From Nocardioides bizhenqiangii (lineage in GTDB: Bacteria > Actinomycetota > Actinomycetes > Propionibacteriales > Nocardioidaceae): 64,000 bases of DNA. Shown here one piece after another: positions 16,767 to 24,503 of this stretch. The DNA lies in assembly GCF_034661235.1 (NCBI RefSeq), contig NZ_CP141059.1, positions 1,488,001 to 1,552,000 of the forward strand. The letters are read 5' to 3'. Position numbers and translations under genes: made by a program. Below the pieces are notes generated by a model. It was not told the origin of the DNA, searched no databases, and saw only the letters and a program-made list of their open reading frames with translations. Every line of letters begins with the position of its first letter. Within the stretch, counting starts at the first letter, position 1.

Positions 16767-16828
16767 CGGCGAATGATCGAGGACATCCATTTCTCCGCAT
16801 TCCGGAGCAACCAGACGGGACCTGCCTG

Positions 16829-17360
16829 ATGGCCGACGAGAAGGGTTGGATCCCGCAGGAGGCGCAGCTCACGCCGCGTCACGAATCCCTGGCGGCCTGG
16901 GACGACATCCCCGAAGCCGAGCGGCCGTTCCAACGTCGGCTCATGGAGGTCGCCGCAGGTTTCGCTGAGCACGTCGACGTGCAGGTCGGGAGGGTGCTCG
17001 ACGAGATCGATGCCCTCGGCTACATCCAACGAACCAACATTCGCAGCGCGGCCCCGCTGCCCGGGGGACGACACCGTATCGAGGTGGAGACGAGGTACAC
17101 CGAGCGTCGCCCCGGCGGCCCCCCTCGACATCACGCTGAGCGTCGACGGAGACGAAGTGGGCAAGCGGCTCGTCCCGATCGGTGCGCCGCAGCTGTTCGG
17201 GACGGACTGCCTGGACTTCGGGTCGAATCTCGCCTCGCCGGTCTCCCTGGACTATGCGGAGCGGGCATCGTTCCCCTTCGCCGGGTCGCTCGACCTCGCT
17301 CGGGTCGTGTACCTCTGGCCGCCCGCGCCCGCGCCCGCGCCCGCCTCGCGACCGGAGACC
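16829..17360 (+). pseudogene. Arylsulfatase remnant, internally deleted and frameshifted
   Basis: The first part (16829-17029) reads KGWIPQEAQLTPRHESLAAW followed by RLMEVAAGFAEHVDVQVGRV, which is the mid-protein region of large arylsulfatases. It then jumps to sequence typical of their C-terminal beta domain: PLPGGRHRIEVETRY, then, after a one-base frame change in the C-rich run at about 17115-17122, PLDITLSVDGDEVGK and LASPVSLDYAERASFPFAGS. The catalytic N-terminus with the formylglycine Cys and the second metal site are missing. The second frame runs on without a stop into the DUF1622 gene. A decayed gene is the best reading, though the last frame change could be a sequencing error. Confidence 0.7.
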
Positions 17361-17363
17361 GTG

Positions 17364-17795
17364 ATGCACTTTGACGAGGCGATGGAACGCGTCGTCCAGG
17401 GCTTCGAGATCGGTGGCGTGGTGATCCTCGTCGTGGGATCTCTCGCCGCGATGGCGCACGCCGCGTGGTCGTGGCGACGCGTTGGCGGGGATGGCGCCTA
17501 CGCGCTGCTCCGTCGGGGCGTCGGGCGAGCGATCCTCTTGGGCCTGGAGTTCCTGATCATCGCCGACATCGTGCTGACGATCACGATCGAACCCACCCTG
17601 GACAGCGCACTGGCACTCGGACTGATCGTCCTGGTCCGCACCTTCCTCAGCTTCTCCCTGGAGATCGAGCTCGAGGGTGCGCTGCCCTGGCGCCGATCCC
17701 CGCCACCGGTCGAACCCGACCCGTCCGGAAGCGGCAGACGGCTGTTGCGGGAACGCTCCGGCGATCGTGCAACGAGGCGCCCGCTGGTCCGTTGA
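17364..17795 (+). CDS. DUF1622 family membrane protein
   Basis: 143 residues from ATG 17364 (a GTG lies directly before it). FEIGGVVILVVGSLAAMAHA, then a basic loop, then GVGRAILLGLEFLIIADIVLTITIEPT and LALGLIVLVRTFLSFSLEIELEGALPW form the three membrane helices and conserved C-terminal motif of DUF1622. The function is unknown. The frame is open upstream into the sulfatase remnant through a GC-rich Pro/Ala repeat (17325-17345), so a fused product is possible, but the domain begins cleanly here. Confidence 0.8.
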   Translation: MHFDEAMERVVQGFEIGGVVILVVGSLAAMAHAAWSWRRVGGDGAYALLRRGVGRAILLGLEFLIIADIVLTITIEPTLDSALALGLIVLVRTFLSFSLEIELEGALPWRRSPPPVEPDPSGSGRRLLRERSGDRATRRPLVR

Positions 17796-17870
17796 GTGGT
17801 TCAGAACGGGGTACTGACCTCCGGTCCGCCATCACTTGACCGTCGACCCAGTCTCCCGGGGTGAGACCGC

Positions 17871-18227
17871 ATGAGAAACCTCTGGGACTACCTCACGAAC
17901 GTGTGGGACTACCGCGAGCTCACCTGGACGCTCGATCGCGACCTTCTGGACTACGACGTCGAGGCGACGGACGGCCGCGTCGGCACTGTCGTCCGGGCAG
18001 CGAGCGGCGCGATCGGGGCCTACATCGTGGTGGACAAGTCAGAAGTCTTCGCCCAGGCGAGGATCATCCCGGCCGGCGCGGTCACCTCCCTTGACCACGA
18101 GCGCCGCCGGGTCGACGTCTCCCTCACCACGCGGCAGGTCCGGGAAGCGCCGGAGCATGATTTCGGCGAGCTGGACCCCGACGCCCGCGCGGCGTACTCG
18201 GACTACTACGACAACGTCCTTCCGTAG
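17871..18227 (+). CDS. PRC-barrel domain protein
   Basis: 118 residues. MRNLWDYLTNVWDYRELTWTL precedes a PRC-barrel (about residues 25-85): VEATDGRVGTVVRAASG, AYIVVDKS, RIIPAGAVTSLDHERRRVDV. It ends with an acidic DPDARAAYSDYYDNVLP tail. PRC barrels are small beta folds found in RimM, in photosynthetic reaction centres and in many stress proteins. The ATG follows a GGGGTGAG ribosome site inside a short inverted repeat (GTCTC...GAGAC, 17852-17868). Confidence 0.85.
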   Translation: MRNLWDYLTNVWDYRELTWTLDRDLLDYDVEATDGRVGTVVRAASGAIGAYIVVDKSEVFAQARIIPAGAVTSLDHERRRVDVSLTTRQVREAPEHDFGELDPDARAAYSDYYDNVLP

Positions 18228-18287
18228 AGAGCGCCGCGCCCACGGTTGTCGGGGTCGGCGCTCGGGGCTCTGCTGGCGGGCCGTGAT

Positions 18288-18332
18288 TCCCCCACGCCGG
18301 GTGACCCGGTCGTCCGCTTCTCCGCCTAGCGT
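18288..18332 (+). promoter_or_regulatory. Inverted-repeat promoter P8 (for the broken DUF7144 gene)
   Basis: TCCCCC-ACGCC-GGGTGA (18288-18304), 22 bp, then TAGCGT (18327-18332). One base of the left arm differs from the consensus. The predicted start is near 18339, about 46 nt before ATG 18385. The promoter looks intact although the gene behind it is not. Confidence 0.55.
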
Positions 18333-18384
18333 CTCGTCCACCGACGGGCGGTCTTCGCCCGCCACAGCACCTCAGGAGGTCGCG

Positions 18385-18791
18385 ATGAGCATGCCGGACT
18401 GGATGACGGTCGCGCGACGACACCAGCTTGGGCGCAGGGCACGGCAGGATTCGCGGGCGTGCTGCTCGTGACGCTGGCGTCGTTCCACTTCTTGCAAGGC
18501 CTGCAGCCGTCCTCGAGGAAGAGGTCTTCGTCGTGGGGATCCAGTACGTCTACGAGATCGATGTGACGACCTGGGGCTGGATCCACATGCCTCGCGGTCA
18601 TCGCCATGGCGATCGGTCTCGGGATCCTGGCAGGCAACGCGGTCGCGAGCAGTGCGGGCGTGGGGATCGCGTTCCTGAGCGCCCTCTCGTGCTTCGCGTT
18701 CATGCCGTACTACCCGCTGTGGGCGATCATCATCATCGCCTTCGACGCGATGGTCATCTGGGCCCTCTGCCTGCAGATCACCCGTGCGTGA
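18385..18791 (+). pseudogene. DUF7144 family membrane protein gene with three frameshifts
   Basis: ATG 18385 has CAGGAGG upstream. Reading on, the family sequence must be pieced together from three frames. MSMPDWMTVARRH comes first, then from 18423 PAWAQGTAGFAGVLLVTLAS to FHFLQGL, then from 18506 AVLEEEVFVVGIQYVYEIDV to TTWGWIHM, then from 18591 LAVIAMAIGLGILAGN to MVIWALCLQITRA and TGA. Shifts lie near 18416-18423, 18503-18506 and 18589-18591. In its unshifted form this is a four-helix DUF7144 protein of about 135 residues. Either the gene has decayed or the assembly has indel errors here. Confidence 0.8.
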
Positions 18792-18847
18792 CTGAGTCCG
18801 CCTCCTCCGCTCAGGCTGCAGCCCCGCGCTGGTCGGGACGGTAGCTG

Positions 18848-19372
18848 GTGGCCGGCGAGCGGACTGCACTCGCGACCTGGTGGAGCGCAGGTCTGATGTC
18901 GCACCTGCGCTCAGGTCAGGTCGCGCGTGTCGTGTACGGCTCGATCGTCGGCCTCGCTCTGGTGCTGACCATGGAAGCGCACCCGCCGGAGGAGGGGAGA
19001 GTCGCCGCCGCCCTGGTCGCCACCGGCCTTGCGGTCGGGTTGGCCGAGCTCTACAGCGAGCTGATCGGCTTGCGTGCGCGAGCGGGCGCCGGAGAGGAGG
19101 TCGGTCCGCTCCGAATCGTGATCGGCGACACCGTTGCCGTGATCCTCGGCGTCGCCTTCCCTGCTGTGTTCTTCTTTGCCTCGACGGCTGGACTGATCGA
19201 GACCGACACCGCCTTCGCGCTCGCAAAGTGGACCGGACTCGGACTCATCGGGGCGTACAGCTTTCTCGCGGCCCGGTTGACCGGTGCCGGCCATGCCCGC
19301 TCCCTGGTGCATGCCGGCGGCGCGGCCGTCATCGCGGCTGCCCTGATCGCGTTCAAGGCGCTCATCCACTAG
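18848..19372 (+). CDS. Small multi-pass membrane protein, unknown function
   Basis: 174 residues, GTG start at 18848 without a clear ribosome site. About five hydrophobic segments: VVYGSIVGLALVLTMEAHPP, VAAALVATGLAVGLAELYSELI, IVIGDTVAVILGVAFPAVFFF, KWTGLGLIGAYSFLAARL and a last Ala-rich helix. The layout resembles other small actinobacterial membrane proteins without assigned function. It lies 56 bp behind the DUF7144 gene and may share promoter P8. It is the last gene of the accessory cluster. Confidence 0.65.
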   Translation: MAGERTALATWWSAGLMSHLRSGQVARVVYGSIVGLALVLTMEAHPPEEGRVAAALVATGLAVGLAELYSELIGLRARAGAGEEVGPLRIVIGDTVAVILGVAFPAVFFFASTAGLIETDTAFALAKWTGLGLIGAYSFLAARLTGAGHARSLVHAGGAAVIAAALIAFKALIH

Positions 19373-19538
19373 CTCGCCGGTGCTGATCGCCGAAGCGTGC
19401 GCCGTTGCGCTACCTCGTGTTGCTCGACGCTGGCCGGTTCGGCCGACGGCGTCGGCGAACTTCGCGAGCTGGGCGGGGCAGGATGGCCATGTCCGATTCC
19501 CGCGAGAAGATGTCGGCGGCGGCGTACAGAATGGACGC

Positions 19539-21011
19539 ATGACGACGACCACTGCCGGGATCCCGGGCCTCGACACCGAGTCCTGCTACGCCGCGGTGAA
19601 GTCGCGCGACCGCCGCTTCGACGGCGTGTTCTACATCGCGGTGCGGACCACCGGCATCTACTGCCGGCCGTCCTGCCCAGCCCGCACGCCGGCGTTGCAC
19701 AACGTGACGTTCCACCGCAGCGCGGCGGCGGCACAGGCGGCCGGATACCGCGCGTGCAAGCGGTGCCTGCCGGATGCGACGCCGGGTAGTCCCGACTGGG
19801 ACGCCGCGGCGACGGTCGCCGGACGCGCGATGCGGCTCATCGCCGACGGTGTCGTCGACCGGGAGGGCGTCGACGGACTGGCGCAGCGCCTCGGCTACAC
19901 GTCGCGACACCTGTCGCGGGTGCTCACCGCGGAGCTCGGCGCCGGGCCGCTCGCGCTGGCCCGGGCGCAGCGGGCGCAGACCGCCCGGGTGCTGGTGGAG
20001 ACGACCGACCTCTCGTTCGCGGACATCGCGTTCGCCTCCGGGTTCGCGAGCATCCGCCAGTTCAACGACACCGTGCGCGAGGTCTACGCCGCGACGCCGA
20101 CCCAGCTGCGCGGCCGCCGGGGAGGTGCGCGGACGCCCGGGGCGATCGAGCTCCGGCTCGCCGTCCGCACTCCGTTCGCCGGCTCCGACCTCCTCCGCTA
20201 CCTGGCGGTCCGTGCCGTCGAGGGCGTCGAGGTGGCGGGCGACGGCTGGTACGCCCGCACGCTCGACCTCCCCCACGGTCCGGGCACGGTCCGGATCGAG
20301 CTCGGCGACGTGCTCGACCCCGGCCAGACGGCGCTGGTTCCGGCCCGGTTCGTGCTCCACGACCTGCGCGACACCAGTGCCGCGGTCGCGCGCGTCCGGC
20401 GGCTGCTCGACGGAGACTGCGACCCGATCGCGGTGGCCGACCACTTCACCGGGGACCCGCTGATCGGCCCGCTCGTACGACGCCGCCCGGGCCTGCGCGT
20501 GCCCGGCCACGTGTCCGGCGACGAGATCGCCGTCCGCGCCGTGCTCGGGCAGCAGGTGAGCGTCGCCGGAGCCCGCACCGTGGCCGGGCGGCTCGTCGCT
20601 GCCCACGGGCGGCCGTTCACCACCGACATCCCCGGGCTGACCCACCTGTTCCCCGACGCCGCCACGGTCGCCGCGCTCGACCCGGAGCAGCTGCCGATGC
20701 CGCGAGCGCGCGGGCGCGCGCTGACCGGCCTCGCCGCGGCGTTGGCCGGCGGCGACGTCGCGCTCGACCGCGGCCCCGACCGCGGCGCCGTACGACGGGC
20801 GCTGCTCGCACTGCCCGGCATCGGGCCCTGGACCGCCGACTACATCGCGCTGCGTGCCCTCGGCCACCCCGACATCCACCTGCCGACCGACGTCGGCGTG
20901 CGCAACGCGCTCACAGCGCTGGGCGCCCCTGGCGCCGATCCGTCGACCTGGGCGCCGTGGCGCTCTTATGCCCTGCTACACCTGTGGACCTCACTGGAGG
21001 AGAACTCATGA
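19539..21011 (+). CDS. Ada zinc domain, AraC HTH and AlkA glycosylase fusion
   Basis: 490 residues in three modules. The first is an Ada N-terminal domain with four zinc Cys (C42 and C46 in YCRPSC, C73 and C76 in CKRC), one of which takes methyl groups from DNA phosphotriesters. The second is an AraC-type HTH (about 105-195; LAQRLGYTSRHLSRVL, IAFASGFASIRQFND). The third is a 3-methyladenine glycosylase of the HhH-GPD family (about 205-485) with the hairpin LPGIGPWTADYIALRALG and the catalytic Asp in HLPTDVGVRNAL. It therefore senses alkylation, may activate its own operon and excises alkylated bases. The start at 19539 fits the family's short N-terminus. The ogt gene overlaps its stop (ATGA). 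Confidence 0.95.
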   Translation: MTTTTAGIPGLDTESCYAAVKSRDRRFDGVFYIAVRTTGIYCRPSCPARTPALHNVTFHRSAAAAQAAGYRACKRCLPDATPGSPDWDAAATVAGRAMRLIADGVVDREGVDGLAQRLGYTSRHLSRVLTAELGAGPLALARAQRAQTARVLVETTDLSFADIAFASGFASIRQFNDTVREVYAATPTQLRGRRGGARTPGAIELRLAVRTPFAGSDLLRYLAVRAVEGVEVAGDGWYARTLDLPHGPGTVRIELGDVLDPGQTALVPARFVLHDLRDTSAAVARVRRLLDGDCDPIAVADHFTGDPLIGPLVRRRPGLRVPGHVSGDEIAVRAVLGQQVSVAGARTVAGRLVAAHGRPFTTDIPGLTHLFPDAATVAALDPEQLPMPRARGRALTGLAAALAGGDVALDRGPDRGAVRRALLALPGIGPWTADYIALRALGHPDIHLPTDVGVRNALTALGAPGADPSTWAPWRSYALLHLWTSLEENS

Positions 21012-21493
21012 CCTGGACCGTGATCGACTCACCGATCGGCGAGCTGCGCCTGGTGGCGCGGGACGGCGCGCTGACGCAGATCGAGTTCTCGCCGTTCCGC
21101 GACTCCGACGGACGGCCGAAGGGCGACCGGGTCGACGACGACCCGCTGCTCGTCGAGGCAGCGCGGCAGCTGCGCGACTACTTCGCCGGTGACCTCAAGG
21201 ACTTCGACCTGCCACTGGCGCCGGTCGGCAGCGCGTGGCAGCAGTCGGTGTGGGACCAGCTGACGAAGATCGGCTACGGCGAGACCGCGTCGTACGGCGA
21301 GATCGCCGCTCGTCTCGGCAAGTCCAACGCCGCTTCCCGCGCGGTCGGCTTCGCCAACGGCTCCAACCCGATCCCGATCGTCATCCCGTGCCACCGCGTG
21401 ATCGGTGCCAACGGCACCCTGACCGGCTACGCCGGCGGGCTCGACCGCAAGCAGACGCTGCTGTCGCTCGAGAGGGACGACGCGCTGTTCTGA
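21008..21493 (+). CDS. ogt: Methylated-DNA--protein-cysteine S-methyltransferase
   Basis: 161 residues, the full length of the family. It removes O6-alkyl groups from guanine by irreversible transfer to Cys128 in IPCHRVI. GETASYGEIAARLGKSNAASRAVG is the DNA-binding helix-turn-helix with the Arg finger, and GGLDRKQTLLSLE closes the domain. The ATG overlaps the stop of the Ada/AlkA gene by four bases, so the two make one alkylation-repair operon. Twin palindromes follow its stop. Confidence 0.95.
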   Translation: MTWTVIDSPIGELRLVARDGALTQIEFSPFRDSDGRPKGDRVDDDPLLVEAARQLRDYFAGDLKDFDLPLAPVGSAWQQSVWDQLTKIGYGETASYGEIAARLGKSNAASRAVGFANGSNPIPIVIPCHRVIGANGTLTGYAGGLDRKQTLLSLERDDALF

Positions 21494-21508
21494 GGCTGCG
21501 TTGGGACA

Positions 21509-21532
21509 GATTCACCGGCCGGCCGGTGAATC
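21509..21532. terminator. Perfect 24-bp palindrome, first of two
   Basis: GATTCACCGGCC and its exact reverse complement, in the space where ogt (+) and ndgR (-) converge. It is preceded by GACA and followed by TCGCGCT, as is the second copy. It probably acts as a bidirectional terminator. Confidence 0.6.
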
Positions 21533-21570
21533 TCGCGCTGGACCGATGAAGCTTCGTACGACAAGCGACA

Positions 21571-21594
21571 GTTTCACCGGCCGGCCGGTGAAAC
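21571..21594. terminator. Perfect 24-bp palindrome, second of two
   Basis: GTTTCACCGGCC and its exact reverse complement, 62 bp after the first copy. The only change (A to T in the second base) is matched in the other arm, so pairing is preserved. Confidence 0.6.
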
Positions 21595-21623
21595 TCGCGC
21601 TCGGCGGCCAGATTTGACCTCCA

Positions 21624-22346
21624 TCACTCCGCCGCAGCCCGCCTCAGCGACTCGGACAGCCGCTCCGCGGCGGCGAGTACGGCGGGGGCGTGCATCCGGC
21701 CCGGCTGGCGGGAGAGCCGCTCGAGCGGACCGGAGACCGACACCGCGGCGATCACCTTGCCGCCGGGGGAGCGGACCGGGGCGGACACCGAGGCCACGCC
21801 CTGCTCCCGCTCGCCGACCGACTGGGACCAGCCCCGGCGCCGGATGGCGGAGAGCTCGGCAGCGGAGAACGCGGCGTTCTGGAGGCCGCGGTGGATGCGG
21901 TCGGGATCGTCCCAGGCGAGGAGGACCTGGGCGGCGGAGCCGGCGCGCATGGTCAGCTGCGATCCGACCGGGATCGTGTCGCGGAGACCGGAGGGCCGCT
22001 CGGCGGCGGCGACGCAGACCCGGTGGTCGCCCTGGCGCCGCCAGAGCTGGGCGGACTCGCCGGTGATGTCGCGCAGCCGCGCGAGCACCGGCCCGGCGGT
22101 GGCGAGCAGGCGGTCCTCGCCGGCCGCAGCCGACAGCTCGGCCAGCCGCGGACCCAGGACGAACCGGCCCTGCATGTCGCGGGCCACCAGTCGGTGGTGC
22201 TCCAGCGCGACCGCCAGCCGGTGGGCGGTCGGGCGCGCCAGACCGGTGCCGGCGACCAGGCCGGCCAGGGTCGCGGGCCCGGACTCCAGGGCCGTGAGAA
22301 CCAGGGCTGCCTTGTCCAGCACGCCCACGCCGCTCGAGTTGTCCAT
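21624..22346 (-). CDS. ndgR: IclR-family regulator of leucine biosynthesis (NdgR/LtbR)
   Basis: 240 residues. An N-terminal winged helix (LDKAALVLTALESGPATLAG then ARPTAHRLAVALEHHRLVAR) and a C-terminal IclR effector domain (PVGSQLTMRAGSAAQVLLAW, SVGEREQGVASVSAPVRSPG, VIAAVSVSGPLERL). In actinobacteria the IclR gene placed divergently from leuCD is NdgR (LtbR), which controls leuCD and other amino-acid genes. The ATG lies a few bases past a GATAGT -10 hexamer (22355-22360 on the minus strand), so the mRNA is probably leaderless. Confidence 0.92.
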   Translation of the reverse strand: MDNSSGVGVLDKAALVLTALESGPATLAGLVAGTGLARPTAHRLAVALEHHRLVARDMQGRFVLGPRLAELSAAAGEDRLLATAGPVLARLRDITGESAQLWRRQGDHRVCVAAAERPSGLRDTIPVGSQLTMRAGSAAQVLLAWDDPDRIHRGLQNAAFSAAELSAIRRRGWSQSVGEREQGVASVSAPVRSPGGKVIAAVSVSGPLERLSRQPGRMHAPAVLAAAERLSESLRRAAAE

Positions 22347-22354
22347 ATGGCAAG

Positions 22355-22390
22355 ACTATCGTCTCGCATCATGGGATGCAAGCGTAGGCT
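22355..22390. promoter_or_regulatory. Divergent ndgR/leuC promoter with operator dyad
   Basis: GATAGT (minus strand, 22355-22360) serves ndgR, and TAGGCT (22385-22390) is the -10 for leuC. Between them GCATC-ATGG-GATGC (22366-22379) is an inverted repeat that would overlap the -35 region of both. It is the likely NdgR site (inference from position and the known role of the family). Confidence 0.55.
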
Positions 22391-22474
22391 TCGTCACGCA
22401 GGGCTCAGGCCGGGTGGCGCGATCCGCCGACCGGCCCGGGAGGACAGTCGAAACCGAGCGGCGAGGAGCGAGTC

Positions 22475-23887
22475 ATGGGCAAGACCCTGGCGGAGAAGGT
22501 GTGGGACGAGCACGTCGTCCGGTCGAACCCCGGGGAGCCCGATCTCCTCTTCATCGACCTCCACCTCATCCACGAGGTGACCAGCCCCCAGGCGTTCGAC
22601 GGCCTCCGGCTCGCCGGCCGGAAGGTACGACGCCCCGACCTCACCCTCGCGACCGAGGACCACAACGTCCCGACCCTCGACTGGGACAAGCCGATCGCCG
22701 ACCCGGTGAGCAAGACCCAGGTCGACACGCTGCGCAAGAACGCGGCCGACTTCGGCGTGCGCCTGCATCCGCTCGGTGACATCGAGCAGGGCATCGTGCA
22801 CGTCGTCGGCCCGCAGCTCGGCCTGACCCAGCCCGGCATGACGATCGTGTGCGGCGACAGCCACACCAGCACGCACGGCGCGTTCGGCGCGATCGCGTTC
22901 GGCATCGGCACGTCCGAGGTCGAGCACGTGCTCGCGACGCAGACGCTGATGCAGGCGAAGCCCAAGACCATGGCGGTCACCGTCAACGGCAGCCTTCCCG
23001 ACGGCGTCACCGCCAAGGACCTCGTCCTCACGCTGATCGCCCACACCGGCACCGGCGGTGGCCAGGGCTACATCGTGGAGTACCGCGGCCAGGCCATCGA
23101 GGAGCTCTCGATGGAGGGCCGGATGACGGTCTGCAACATGTCGATCGAGTGGGGCGCGAAGGCGGGGCTGATCGCTCCCGACCAGACCACCTTCGACTAC
23201 ATCGAGGGCAAGCCCGAGGCCCCGAAGGGCGCCGACTGGGACGCCGCGGTCGAGAACTGGAAGACGCTCGTCACCGACGAGGACGCGGAGTTCGACAAGG
23301 AGCTCGAGCTCGACGCCTCGACGATGACGCCGTTCGTCACCTGGGGCACCAACCCCGGTCAGGGCGTGCCGCTCGGCGGGAGCGTGCCGAGCCCCGACGA
23401 CTTCGACGACCCCAGCGACAAGGTCGCCACCGAGAAGGCGCTCGAGTACATGGGTCTCGAGGCCGGCACCCCGATGCGCGACATCAAGGTCGACACCGTC
23501 TTCGTCGGCTCGTGCACCAACGGACGGATCGAGGACCTCCGCCTCGCCGCGGAGATCATCAAGGGCCACCAGGTCGCCGACGGCACCCGGCTGCTCGTCG
23601 TGCCGGGCTCGGTCCGGGTGCGCAACCAGGCGATCGAGGAGGGCCTCGACCAGGTCTTCATCGAGGCGGGCGCCGAGTGGCGTGGAGCAGGGTGCTCGAT
23701 GTGCCTGGGCATGAACCCCGACCAGCTCGCGCCGCAGGAGCGGAGCGCGTCGACCTCCAACCGCAACTTCGAGGGCCGGCAGGGCAAGGGTGGCCGCACC
23801 CACCTGGTGTCCATCCCCGTCGCCGCGGCGACCGCTGTCCGCGGCACCCTGTCCTCACCCGCCGACCTCGTCCGCCAGGAGGCCTGA
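22475..23887 (+). CDS. leuC: 3-isopropylmalate dehydratase large subunit
   Basis: 470 residues, full length. With LeuD it isomerises 2-isopropylmalate to 3-isopropylmalate. It has the aconitase-family signatures [52 protein letters not shown] and [13 protein letters not shown]; the Cys in SCTNG and the CSMC pair bind the 4Fe-4S cluster. The ATG has GAGGAG upstream. leuD follows three bases after the stop, and ndgR is divergent. Confidence 0.97.
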   Translation: MGKTLAEKVWDEHVVRSNPGEPDLLFIDLHLIHEVTSPQAFDGLRLAGRKVRRPDLTLATEDHNVPTLDWDKPIADPVSKTQVDTLRKNAADFGVRLHPLGDIEQGIVHVVGPQLGLTQPGMTIVCGDSHTSTHGAFGAIAFGIGTSEVEHVLATQTLMQAKPKTMAVTVNGSLPDGVTAKDLVLTLIAHTGTGGGQGYIVEYRGQAIEELSMEGRMTVCNMSIEWGAKAGLIAPDQTTFDYIEGKPEAPKGADWDAAVENWKTLVTDEDAEFDKELELDASTMTPFVTWGTNPGQGVPLGGSVPSPDDFDDPSDKVATEKALEYMGLEAGTPMRDIKVDTVFVGSCTNGRIEDLRLAAEIIKGHQVADGTRLLVVPGSVRVRNQAIEEGLDQVFIEAGAEWRGAGCSMCLGMNPDQLAPQERSASTSNRNFEGRQGKGGRTHLVSIPVAAATAVRGTLSSPADLVRQEA

Positions 23888-23890
23888 GTC

Positions 23891-24502
23891 ATGGAGAAGT
23901 TCACCAGCCACTCCGGCGTCGGCGTGCCGCTGAAGCGCAGCAACGTCGACACCGACCAGATCATCCCGGCCGTCTACCTCAAGCGGGTCACCCGCACCGG
24001 CTTCGAGGACGGGCTCTTCGCCGCCTGGCGCAACGACCCCGACTTCGTGCTGAACAAGCCGGAGTACGCCGCCGGCTCCGTGCTCGTCGCGGGTCCCGAC
24101 TTCGGCACCGGCTCGTCGCGTGAGCACGCGGTCTGGGCCCTGCAGAACTACGGCTTCAAGGTCGTGCTCTCCGCCCGCTTCGCCGACATCTTCCGCGGCA
24201 ACTCCGGCAAGGCCGGGCTGGTCGCCGCGCAGGTCGACGAGAAGGTCGTGCAGGCGCTCTGGGACTACCTCGAGGACAACCCGGGTGGCGAGATCACCGT
24301 CGACCTCGAGGCCAAGACCGTGAGCACGCCTGGAACATCGGAGCAGGACGCGATCCTGGATTCCTTCGACATCGACGACTACACCCGCTGGCGGCTGCTC
24401 GAGGGCCTCGACGACATCGGCATCACCCTGGGCCACGACGACCTCATCACGGCCTACGAGAGCACACGTCCGTCCTGGAAGCCGGTCACCCAGCGCGCCT
24501 GA
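23891..24502 (+). CDS. leuD: 3-isopropylmalate dehydratase small subunit
   Basis: 203 residues, the usual length. It begins [21 protein letters not shown] and has [13 protein letters not shown] and the swivel-domain substrate loop [17 protein letters not shown]. CxxP-type cluster ligands are absent, as expected, since LeuC carries the cluster. It is co-transcribed with leuC and converges with the flavin reductase that ends at 24504, with only one base between the two stops. Confidence 0.97.
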   Translation: MEKFTSHSGVGVPLKRSNVDTDQIIPAVYLKRVTRTGFEDGLFAAWRNDPDFVLNKPEYAAGSVLVAGPDFGTGSSREHAVWALQNYGFKVVLSARFADIFRGNSGKAGLVAAQVDEKVVQALWDYLEDNPGGEITVDLEAKTVSTPGTSEQDAILDSFDIDDYTRWRLLEGLDDIGITLGHDDLITAYESTRPSWKPVTQRA

Positions 24503-24503
24503 G

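Noticed and set aside
17010..17795. A single intact 261-codon gene joining sulfatase C-terminus and DUF1622
   Set aside because: The N-terminal 110 codons match only part of a sulfatase domain and begin out of frame; DUF1622 proteins are complete from 17364. Kept as a possible fusion only.
17852..17868. GTCTC...GGGGTGAGAC before the PRC-barrel gene as a ninth copy of the promoter motif
   Set aside because: The left half does not fit TCAYCC at N5, no hexamer follows at 22 bp, and GGGGTGAG is better explained as the ribosome site six bases from the ATG.
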